Source of the DNA: Magnetospirillum sp. ME-1
GTDB taxonomy: Bacteria > Pseudomonadota > Alphaproteobacteria > Rhodospirillales > Magnetospirillaceae
NCBI RefSeq assembly: GCF_002105535.1
Contig: NZ_CP015848.1
Location: 4,413,692 to 4,477,691 of the forward strand
DNA: 64,000 nt
Direction of reading: 5' to 3'
This document shows positions 55,607-62,381 of this stretch, in pieces. Under the pieces are notes generated by a model, which was not told the origin of the DNA, searched no databases, and worked only from the letters and a program-made list of their open reading frames with translations. The position numbers and the translations under genes are program-made. How positions within the stretch are numbered: the stretch's first letter is position 1; each line of letters opens with the position of its first letter.

Positions 55607-56008
55607 ATGCACAAGAACATCCTTCCCGAAGGCTGGGCGCCGGCCATCGGCTACGCCAACGGCATCCTGGCCGAGCCGGGCCGCACCCTGTATCTGGCCG
55701 GACAGGTGGGCTGGAACGCCCAGCAGGTCTTCGAGAGCGAGCGACTGATCCCTCAGTTCGAACAGGCCCTGAAGAACATCCTGGCCGTGCTGGAAACCGC
55801 CGGCGGCCGGGCCGAGCACATCGTGCGCATCACCGCCTTTTGCATCGCCCGCGACGAATACCTGGCATCGCGGCGCGAGCTGGGCCGCATCTGGCGCGAG
55901 CTGATCGGCAACCACTACCCGGCCATGAGCATGATCTTCGTGGCCGACCTGCTGGACCACCCGGCCAAGATCGAGCTGGAAGCCACCGCCGTCATCCCCG
56001 GCGCCTGA
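55607..56008 (+). CDS. RidA-family protein
   Basis: A 133-residue RidA/YjgF fold. RidA proteins hydrolyse reactive enamine/imine intermediates. Family features are YLAGQVGWNAQQVFES, QFEQALKNILAVLETAGG and AMSMIFVADLLDHPAKIELE. In the latter the catalytic Arg of canonical RidA (in a C-R-A/V context) is not obvious, so it may be a catalytic variant. AGGAGG precedes ATG 55607. Divergent from abmA; the reaction of 2-aminobenzoyl-CoA yields enamine-like products, which would give it a role. Confidence 0.87.
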   Translation: MHKNILPEGWAPAIGYANGILAEPGRTLYLAGQVGWNAQQVFESERLIPQFEQALKNILAVLETAGGRAEHIVRITAFCIARDEYLASRRELGRIWRELIGNHYPAMSMIFVADLLDHPAKIELEATAVIPGA

Positions 56009-56020
56009 CCATCGGCAAGT

Positions 56021-56045
56021 CCCCCGGACGCGGGCGCGTCGGGGG
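56021..56045 (+). terminator. Hairpin after ridA
   Basis: CCCCC-(G)-GACGC around GGGC with GCGTC-GGGGG, one bulged base. It has no U-run. Probable transcript end before the toxin-antitoxin pair. Confidence 0.45.
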
Positions 56046-56110
56046 CACGCCCGCTGGCATGGCCGCCCCAGGCAGGGTATAGTGGGGACCGGACCAGCAG
56101 GAACAGCGCC

Positions 56111-56404
56111 ATGCGCCGGCTCGACGACATCCTGGAGCAACTCCGCGCCATGCAGGCGGATTTGTACCGCCGCTACCCGATCCGCTCCATCGGGGTCTTC
56201 GGCTCGTACGTGCGCGGCGAACAGAGGGATGACAGCGATCTCGACGTGTTGGTCGAGTTCGGGGATACCGCCGGGCTGTTCGAATACGCCGGCCTGCAGC
56301 TCGAACTCAGCGACGCGCTCGGGATGCCGGTGGACGTGGTGAACAGGGCGGCCCTCAAGCCCCGCATCGGCCAAAGCATCCTGGCCGAGGTGCGAATGCT
56401 GTGA
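56111..56404 (+). CDS. mntA: MntA-type nucleotidyltransferase antitoxin
   Basis: A 97-residue minimal nucleotidyltransferase. The GS signature (Gly31-Ser32) and the metal-binding Asp43-x-Asp45 are intact. In MntA/HepT modules this enzyme neutralises the HEPN RNase by adding AMP to a Tyr near its active site. Its last codons overlap the HepT start by 4 nt. Confidence 0.9.
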   Translation: MRRLDDILEQLRAMQADLYRRYPIRSIGVFGSYVRGEQRDDSDLDVLVEFGDTAGLFEYAGLQLELSDALGMPVDVVNRAALKPRIGQSILAEVRML

Positions 56405-56748
56405 CCCGCGACTTCGTGGATTATCTCGCCGACATGCTGGCCTATGCCGAAAAGGCCCGGAACTTCGTCGGGACCATGACGCCCGGCGAGTTGTCGGCGG
56501 ACGAGAGAACCTACCTGGCCACCGTCCGCGCCATCGAGATCGTGGGGGAAGCCGCACGTCATGTTCCGGCGGAATTCCGGGATCGCTTTCCCGCCATTCC
56601 CTGGCGGCAAATAATCGCCATGCGCAACATCCTCGCCCACAATTACGAAGGCGCGGATCCCAAGATCATCCATCGCACCGCCACGGCCAATCTGTCGGAG
56701 CTGATCGCCCTGTTGCCCGAAGCCATTGCCGCGGCCAAGGATGAGTAG
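56401..56748 (+). CDS. hepT: HepT-type HEPN ribonuclease toxin (DUF86)
   Basis: A 115-residue all-helical HEPN protein starting at GTG 56401. The RNase motif Rx4HxY is Arg75, His80, Tyr82 (RNILAHNY), the Tyr being the usual AMPylation target. Toxin after antitoxin, as in other MntA/HepT pairs, with a 4-nt overlap. Active-site residues are intact, so the module may be functional. Confidence 0.9.
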   Translation: MTRDFVDYLADMLAYAEKARNFVGTMTPGELSADERTYLATVRAIEIVGEAARHVPAEFRDRFPAIPWRQIIAMRNILAHNYEGADPKIIHRTATANLSELIALLPEAIAAAKDE

Positions 56749-56754
56749 CCCCAG

Positions 56755-58005
56755 GTGAGCCGCGACATCTTCAATCAGGCCGCCGGGCTGATCAAGGCCG
56801 GACGCTTCGACGGGGCGCTGAAGCTGCTGGCGCCGCTGCCCGAGGGCATGGCGGGCCTCGACGCCCTGCTGGGCGCCGCCCGCCTGGGCCGCAAGGAATC
56901 GCGGGCGGCGATCCTCCACCTGACCCGCGCCCTGGCGGAAATACCCGGTGACGCGCGGCTGACGCTGCTGCTAGGCAAGGCCCATTTGCTGGCCAACGAT
57001 CCCGCCGCCGCCATCGCCCGGTTCGAGTCCCTGCCCCTTAGCCCCGACAGGGACGAGGCGCTGGCCGGCGCCTATCGCCGCGATGCCCGCTTTGATGACT
57101 GCCTGAGGCTGGTGGAGGCCGCCGACGCCCCCACCGACCAGATGCTGTACGAGCGCGCCATGAGCCTGAACGGCCTGGGACGGGCCGAAGCCGCGCTGGA
57201 GGCCTGGGACCGCCTGATCGCCCGCGCTCCCGATCTGGCGGCCGCGTGGTATGGCAGCCACGGGCCGGCGCTGGACCTGCGGGGCTGGGACGAGGCCGAG
57301 CGGCGGCTGATACGGGCCGCCGCCTGCCCCAAGGCCAACGGCCGCTACGAGGCATTGGGCGCCGCCTATGACGCACTGGCCGGGACCAAGCCGCGGCTGT
57401 TCGGCCCCAAGCATGCCCATGTGGTGGACTCGGCCGCCGCCCTTTTCCCCCATCTGGCCCCGGGCTGGCGGCTGTTCGGCATGAGCGCCGCCCTGCTGGC
57501 CTGGGCGCTGGATCAGGCGCGAAAGCCCGGACTGGTGCTGGAATTCGGCGTGCGAAGGGGGGCGTCGCTGGCGGTGCTGGCCCAGCATGCCGGCCAGGAG
57601 GTCCACGGCTTCGATTCCTTCGAAGGCCTGCCCGAGGGCTGGGGCGCTACCCGGGCCGGGGTGCTGACCACCGGCGGCGCCCTGCCCAATGTCGGCGACA
57701 ACGCCCGACTGCATCCCGGCTGGTTCGAAGACACCCTGCCCGCCTTCCTGGCCGACCATCCCGGCCCGGTCCGCTTCGCCAATATCGACAGCGACATCTA
57801 TTCCTCGGCCCGCACCGTGCTGAATGCCCTTTCCGGCCGCATCGAAGCGGGCAGCGTGCTGGTCTTCGACGAGTTCATCGGCAACCGCACCTGGAAGGAG
57901 GACGAATACCGCGCCTTCACCGAATTCGCCGCCGCCCATGACGTCGCCTGGCGAGTGATCGCCGTCAATCCCGCCTGCAAGCAGGCGGCCATCCTGATCG
58001 GCTGA
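56755..58005 (+). CDS. TPR protein with a TylF-like methyltransferase domain
   Basis: A 416-residue protein from GTG 56755. The N-terminal half (about 5-225) is TPR-like helical repeats (AAARLGRKESRAAILHLTRA, then LGKAHLLANDPAAAIARFES). The C-terminal half (about 245-416) is a TylF/macrocin-type methyltransferase: VLEFGVRRGASLAVLAQHAG, HGFDSFEGLPEGW, ANIDSDIYSSARTVLNAL and VFDEFIGNRTWKEDEYRAF. Likely acts on a sugar or glycan carried by a partner bound to the TPR. The start is 7 nt after hepT, but function seems unrelated. Confidence 0.82.
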   Translation: MSRDIFNQAAGLIKAGRFDGALKLLAPLPEGMAGLDALLGAARLGRKESRAAILHLTRALAEIPGDARLTLLLGKAHLLANDPAAAIARFESLPLSPDRDEALAGAYRRDARFDDCLRLVEAADAPTDQMLYERAMSLNGLGRAEAALEAWDRLIARAPDLAAAWYGSHGPALDLRGWDEAERRLIRAAACPKANGRYEALGAAYDALAGTKPRLFGPKHAHVVDSAAALFPHLAPGWRLFGMSAALLAWALDQARKPGLVLEFGVRRGASLAVLAQHAGQEVHGFDSFEGLPEGWGATRAGVLTTGGALPNVGDNARLHPGWFEDTLPAFLADHPGPVRFANIDSDIYSSARTVLNALSGRIEAGSVLVFDEFIGNRTWKEDEYRAFTEFAAAHDVAWRVIAVNPACKQAAILIG

Positions 58006-58040
58006 CCTTCTTTCGGATTTCCGAATTCCAGCGCGCTCGC

Positions 58041-58059
58041 CCTCGCCTTTGGGGCGAGG
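58041..58059 (+). terminator. Hairpin after the TPR-methyltransferase gene
   Basis: CCTCGCC-TTTGG-GGCGAGG. No U-run; weak support as a terminator. Confidence 0.35.
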
Positions 58060-58121
58060 TGAGGCTATCGTCGGAACAGATCGGGGCGAACCCCGGCGCA
58101 GCCAACAGGGACGGTGACGTG

Positions 58122-59330
58122 ATGACGCTTTTCGGCATTCCCCTCGAATTCGTGCTGTTCGCGGCGACCCTGCTGGGGGTGGCGCTGCTGCACAACCACA
58201 CCCTGTATGTGGGCCTCGCCGGGCTGGGGACCATCTCGCTCTACAAGATCGCCGTCACCGGCTTCAAGACCGGGCCGGGAGTGGCGGGGTTCATGGCCCA
58301 TCTCGGCCATGAATGGGTGACCGTCGCCAACCTGTTCTGCCTGCTGATGGGCTTCGCCCTGCTGGCGCGCCATTTCGAGAAGAGCCACGTCCCCGTGGTG
58401 TTGCCCAAATACCTGCCCGACGACTGGAAGGGCGGCTTCGTCATGCTGGTGATGGTGTTCGTCATCTCCAGCTTCCTCGACAACATCGCCGCCGCCCTGA
58501 TCGGCGGGGCCATGGCCCACCAGCTGTTCCGCGCCAGGGTGCATGTGGGCTTCCTGGCCGCCATCGTCGCCGCCTCCAATGCCGGCGGCTCGGGCTCGGT
58601 GGTGGGGGACACCACCACCACCATGCTGTGGATCTCCGGCGTCCATCCGGGACAGGTGTTCGAGGCCTATGTGGCGGCGGGCGTCTCGCTGCTGATCGTC
58701 GGCGTGATCGGCGCCAAGCAGCAGCACGCCTACTCCCCCATCCTCAAGGCCAGCCACGCCCACACCCATGTGGACTGGGGCCGGGTGGGCATCGTGGCGG
58801 TGATGCTGGGCGCCGCCATCATGGCCAATGTGGCCGTCAACCTGTCGGCGCCGCAGATGGCCGACCAGTTCCCCTTCATCGGCGCCGCCGTGTGGATCGC
58901 CGTGGTGGCGACCATGAGCGTGCGCCGCCCCGACTGGGAAATCATGCCCGAGACCGCCAAGGGCTCCATATTCCTGCTGTCGCTGGTGCTGTGCGCCTCC
59001 ATGATGCCGGTGGAGCAGCTGCCCCCCGCCTCGGCCTTCACGGCGCTGCAATTGGGCTTCGTCTCGGCGGTGTTCGACAACATTCCGCTGACCGCGCTGG
59101 CCATCAAGCAGGGCGGCTACGACTGGGGCTACCTGGCCTATGCCGTGGGCTTCGGCGGCTCGATGATCTGGTTCGGCTCGTCGGCGGGCGTGGCGCTGTC
59201 CAACATGTACCCGGAAGCCAAGTCGGTGGCGCAGTGGCTGAAGCAAGGCTGGCACGTGACGCTGGCCTATGTGGTCGGCTTCGCGGTGATGGCGGCCCTG
59301 GTGCCCTGGCGTCCCGATGGTCTGCCGTGA
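58122..59330 (+). CDS. Ion transporter of the CitM/NhaD (IT) superfamily
   Basis: A 402-residue membrane protein with about 11 helices. Two pseudo-repeats carry related motifs, SSFLDNIAAALIGGAMAH and AVFDNIPLTALAIK. The central ASNAGGSGSVVGDTTTTMLW matches Na+/H+ antiporters of the NhaD type and citrate/cation symporters. The substrate is undetermined. MamN of magnetosome islands belongs to the same broad group, but nothing here is magnetosome-specific. ATG 58122 (MTLFGIPLEF). Its stop overlaps the kinase gene start (GTGA). Confidence 0.82.
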   Translation: MTLFGIPLEFVLFAATLLGVALLHNHTLYVGLAGLGTISLYKIAVTGFKTGPGVAGFMAHLGHEWVTVANLFCLLMGFALLARHFEKSHVPVVLPKYLPDDWKGGFVMLVMVFVISSFLDNIAAALIGGAMAHQLFRARVHVGFLAAIVAASNAGGSGSVVGDTTTTMLWISGVHPGQVFEAYVAAGVSLLIVGVIGAKQQHAYSPILKASHAHTHVDWGRVGIVAVMLGAAIMANVAVNLSAPQMADQFPFIGAAVWIAVVATMSVRRPDWEIMPETAKGSIFLLSLVLCASMMPVEQLPPASAFTALQLGFVSAVFDNIPLTALAIKQGGYDWGYLAYAVGFGGSMIWFGSSAGVALSNMYPEAKSVAQWLKQGWHVTLAYVVGFAVMAALVPWRPDGLP

Positions 59331-60211
59331 GCGTTCGCATCGGCATCGATCTCGGCGGCACCAAGACCGAAGCCATCGCCCTTGACCGCGACGGGCGGGA
59401 ATTGGCGCGCCAAAGGGTGCCGACGCCCAAGGGCAGCTACGACGGCACCGTCGCCACCATCAAGGCGCTGGTCGAGGGCCTGGATGCCCGCCTGGGGGCG
59501 CGCGGCAACGTCGGCATCGGCATTCCCGGCACCATCAGCCCGCTGACCGGCCTGGTCAAGAACGCCAATTCCACCTGGCTGATTGGCAAGCCGCTGGACC
59601 GCGATCTGGAAGCCGCCCTGGGCCGCCCGGTGCGGCTGGCCAACGATGCCGATTGCTTCGCTTTGTCCGAGGCCTCGGACGGAGCGGGCGCCGGCTTCGC
59701 CACGGTGTTCGGCGTCATCCTGGGCACGGGGGTGGGCGGCGGCATCGTCGTTCACGGCCGCCTGCTGACCGGCCCCAATTCCATCGCCGGGGAATGGGGC
59801 CACAATCCCCTGCCCTGGCCCCGGGACGACGAGCGTCCCGGTCCCGCCTGCTATTGCGGCCGCGCCGGCTGCATCGAGACCTTCCTGTCGGGCCCCGGCC
59901 TGGCCCGCGACCATGGCGAAGGCCTGACCGCCGAACAGGTGGCCGCGTCGGACAGCCCCTCCGCCCGGGCGGCGCTGGAGCGCTACGAGCACCGCCTGGC
60001 CCGTGCCCTGGCCGCCGTGATCAATGTCATGGATCCGCACGTCATCGTGCTGGGCGGCGGCCTGTCCAAACTGGAGCGCCTGTACCGCAATGTGCCCGCC
60101 CTGTGGCCGCAATTCGTCTTCTCGGACCATGTGGACACCGTGTTGCGCCCGCCGGTACATGGCGATTCTTCTGGCGTCCGCGGCGCCGCCTGGCTATGGC
60201 CGCCCCAGTAG
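59327..60211 (+). CDS. mak: ROK-family fructokinase (Mak-like)
   Basis: A 294-residue sugar kinase. The phosphate-binding IGIDLGGTKTEAIAL, the NANSTWL block, AGEWGHNPLPWP and the zinc motif CYCGRAGCIET closely resemble E. coli Mak (fructokinase) as far as I can recall that sequence. The C-terminal HGDSSGVRGAAWLWP also fits. It starts at GTG 59327, overlapping the transporter gene by 4 nt, so the pair is coupled; a common substrate is possible but unproven. Confidence 0.88.
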   Translation: MSVRIGIDLGGTKTEAIALDRDGRELARQRVPTPKGSYDGTVATIKALVEGLDARLGARGNVGIGIPGTISPLTGLVKNANSTWLIGKPLDRDLEAALGRPVRLANDADCFALSEASDGAGAGFATVFGVILGTGVGGGIVVHGRLLTGPNSIAGEWGHNPLPWPRDDERPGPACYCGRAGCIETFLSGPGLARDHGEGLTAEQVAASDSPSARAALERYEHRLARALAAVINVMDPHVIVLGGGLSKLERLYRNVPALWPQFVFSDHVDTVLRPPVHGDSSGVRGAAWLWPPQ

Positions 60212-60271
60212 AACACCTGAGAAAATCGCACCGCCCGCAGTGCAGCATGCGAGTTTGTCTAGATCCAACAA

Positions 60272-60296
60272 AACGCTTCTCTTACACTAAAGCGTT
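60272..60296. promoter_or_regulatory. Inverted repeat AACGCTT-N11-AAGCGTT
   Basis: Perfect 7-bp arms in the gap between the fructokinase and Crp/Fnr genes, in less GC-rich DNA. It may be an operator or part of a terminator (TTGTTTTTTCC follows at about 60307). Confidence 0.35.
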
Positions 60297-60321
60297 ACAA
60301 CCAGATTGTTTTTTCCGCCAA

Positions 60322-60335
60322 TTGACCGACGTCAA
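60322..60335. promoter_or_regulatory. FNR/Crp-type box TTGAC-N4-GTCAA
   Basis: A perfect dyad TTGAC-CGAC-GTCAA, 57 bp before the Crp/Fnr gene. The FNR and DNR consensus is TTGAT-N4-ATCAA, so one position differs in each half. Probably bound by this or another Crp/Fnr protein, and a candidate autoregulatory site. Confidence 0.6.
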
Positions 60336-60391
60336 GTGTCAGACCTCTGTTATTTCGCATTCTGATGAGCGATTAGTCGAAATTCGTCGGA

Positions 60392-61132
60392 ATGCACATG
60401 AACGCGCAGCAACGGGACAACGTTACCTCTGATGGGCACAAATTGCGGCCGGAGGATCTGGCGGCAGTGGCCCGCCTGCCGCTGTTCTGCGACCTGAGCC
60501 CGGCCGTCCTGGCCGAGATCACCGTCGAGGCGTCCGTCACAAAATACGCCCGCAACGACATCATCTTCCGCCAGGGCGACGCCCCCGACGCCCTGCGCGT
60601 GGTGCTGGACGGGCAGGTGGGGCTGACCGGCACCATCGCCGACGGCGGCGAGACCATGGTGGAAATCCTCAAGGCCGGCGAGATGTTCATCCCGGCGGCG
60701 GTGCTGACCGAAAAGCCGTTCCTGATGAGCGCCGTGACGCTGACCCCGGCGCGCATCCTGTCGCTGCCGGGCGAGCGCTTCCGCCGCGATGTGCGCGAAA
60801 GGCCGGATCTGGCCTATGTCATGGTGACGTCGCTGTCGCGGCACTTCCGCACCCTGGTGCGCGAGGTCAAGGATCTGAAGCTGAAATCGGCGGCCCAGCG
60901 TCTGGCGCTGTACCTGATCGGCCTGACCGCCAAGCGCGAGGGCTCGACCATCGTGCGGCTGCCCCACTCGAAAAGCGTCATCGCCGCCCGGGTCGGCGTG
61001 CGGCCCGAAACCCTGTCGCGCGCCTTCGCCCATCTCAAGGGCCACGGCGTGGTGGTGGACGGCAACGCGGTGTCCATCGCCGACATTCCCGCCCTGCGCG
61101 CCTATTGCCACGAAGGCGAGGAAGTCATCTGA
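60392..61132 (+). CDS. Crp/Fnr-family transcriptional regulator
   Basis: A 246-residue regulator. A cyclic-nucleotide-like effector domain (about 30-150: FCDLSPAVLAEITVEASV, then FRQGDAPDALRVVLDGQVGL) is followed by a dimerisation helix and a winged helix (KSVIAARVGVRPETLSRAFA). It lacks the four N-terminal cysteines of oxygen-sensing FNR; Cys33 is isolated. It may be an NO- or redox-responsive member (Dnr/NnrR-like), but the effector cannot be read. ATG 60392 follows the FNR-type box. Confidence 0.9.
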   Translation: MHMNAQQRDNVTSDGHKLRPEDLAAVARLPLFCDLSPAVLAEITVEASVTKYARNDIIFRQGDAPDALRVVLDGQVGLTGTIADGGETMVEILKAGEMFIPAAVLTEKPFLMSAVTLTPARILSLPGERFRRDVRERPDLAYVMVTSLSRHFRTLVREVKDLKLKSAAQRLALYLIGLTAKREGSTIVRLPHSKSVIAARVGVRPETLSRAFAHLKGHGVVVDGNAVSIADIPALRAYCHEGEEVI

Positions 61133-61168
61133 GCCTTGCCCTCGGCGGCCCCTCGGCCGATCGTTCCT

Positions 61169-61699
61169 CTATTTGGCGGGCACCACGCCGCAAGCCACCC
61201 GGCCGCCGCCGCCGCCCAGGGGCTTGGGCTGGTCGGCGTAATTGTCCGCCCCCGCATGGATGATCACGGCCCGGCCCTTGAGGTCGGAGACCTTGAGCTT
61301 GGGCGCGGTCATCGCGTCGGTGGCGGTGCCGTCGCCGTTGACCGCCAGCGCCGGCAGGTCGCCCAGGTGCCCGTGGCCCCAGGGGCCTTCGTGCCTGGCC
61401 GCCTTGGCCGGATCGTAATGGCCGCCGGCGGACAGACCGGGCACCATCTTGCCGTCCTGCTCCTTGGGCTGGCAGCTCGGATTCTCGTGGACATGGAAGC
61501 CGTGCGGCCCGGGGGTCAGCCCGGACAACTTGGGCATGACCATCAGCCCGCCCTTGGTGTCCCTGACCGTGACGGTGCCGATTCCGGCCCCGATTCCATT
61601 GGCGTCGATGGCGTTGACCGGAATCACCAGTTCGGCGGCCAGCGCCTGTCCGGCCGCCAGCACCAATCCCAGGCCGGCGAAAATGAATGTCCGTCCCAT
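61169..61699 (-). CDS. sodC: Periplasmic Cu,Zn superoxide dismutase
   Basis: A 176-residue secreted SodC with signal peptide (MGRTFIFAGLGLVLAAGQAL, cut after ALA). Metal ligands are visible: HGFHVHENPSC (two Cu His), GGHYDP, WGHGHLGDLPAL and AVIIHAGADNY. The Cys pair (PSC and VACGV) forms the usual intrasubunit disulfide. Converges on the Crp/Fnr gene. ATG 61699. Confidence 0.96.
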   Translation of the reverse strand: MGRTFIFAGLGLVLAAGQALAAELVIPVNAIDANGIGAGIGTVTVRDTKGGLMVMPKLSGLTPGPHGFHVHENPSCQPKEQDGKMVPGLSAGGHYDPAKAARHEGPWGHGHLGDLPALAVNGDGTATDAMTAPKLKVSDLKGRAVIIHAGADNYADQPKPLGGGGGRVACGVVPAK

Positions 61700-61921
61700 G
61701 CGTCCTCCCGCTGTGCGCAAGCGGTTCCGCCGGGTGCGGCGGCCCCTCGTTCAAGTTGAAGGTGATGAGGCCGTCGGCGTTATTCAACCGGGCCTCGGTC
61801 ATAGCCCCTCAGAAATAATCCCAACAAAAGGCACATTTGGCGTGCAAGCCGGTTTCCATACGGCTAAACCCGTAATATAGTTTTCGCTCGCCCCGGTTGG
61901 CGGGAGAAGGGGGAGTCGGTC

Positions 61922-62368
61922 TTGACCCTGCGCAGCGCATCGGAAGCTTTTGAAATCCTACTGGTCGAGGACAATCCGGGTGACGCCCGGCTCGCCCAGG
62001 AAGCCCTGAAGGAAGGGCGCATGACCAGCCGCCTGAAGGTGGTGGTCGATGGCGTGGAAGCCATGTCTTTCCTGCGCCGCGAGGGGCCCTATGCCGGCTC
62101 GCCCCGCCCCAACCTGATCCTGCTGGACCTCAACCTGCCCCGCAAGGACGGCCGCCAGGTCCTGGCCGAGCTCAAGGCGGACGAGGACCTGCGTCGTATT
62201 CCCGTGGTGGTGCTGACCACCTCGCAGGCGGAGCAGGACGTCCTGCGCAGCTATGACCTGCACGCCAATTGCTACATTACCAAGCCCGTCGATCTCGACC
62301 GCTTCATCTCGGTCGTCAGATCCATAGAGGAATATTGGTGCTCGGTGGTCACACTGCCGCCGCGCTGA
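61922..62368 (+). CDS. Single-domain response regulator (Rcp1 type)
   Basis: A 148-residue receiver domain alone. The acidic pair Glu16-Asp17, phospho-Asp69 ([12 protein letters not shown]), Thr100 and Lys121 are all present. The style is that of Rcp1, the partner of phytochrome-like kinases. It starts at TTG 61922 with GGGGGAG upstream. The gene for a REC-PAS-PAS-GGDEF protein follows after 13 nt; a relay to that protein, or from the phytochrome-style kinase at 11955, is plausible. Confidence 0.9.
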   Translation: MTLRSASEAFEILLVEDNPGDARLAQEALKEGRMTSRLKVVVDGVEAMSFLRREGPYAGSPRPNLILLDLNLPRKDGRQVLAELKADEDLRRIPVVVLTTSQAEQDVLRSYDLHANCYITKPVDLDRFISVVRSIEEYWCSVVTLPPR

Positions 62369-62381
62369 GCACCACCGCGCC

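Noticed and set aside
58122..59330. Transporter as magnetosome gene mamN
   Set aside because: Only broad superfamily similarity. No other mam or mms gene is in the window, and the neighbours are a sugar kinase and a methyltransferase.
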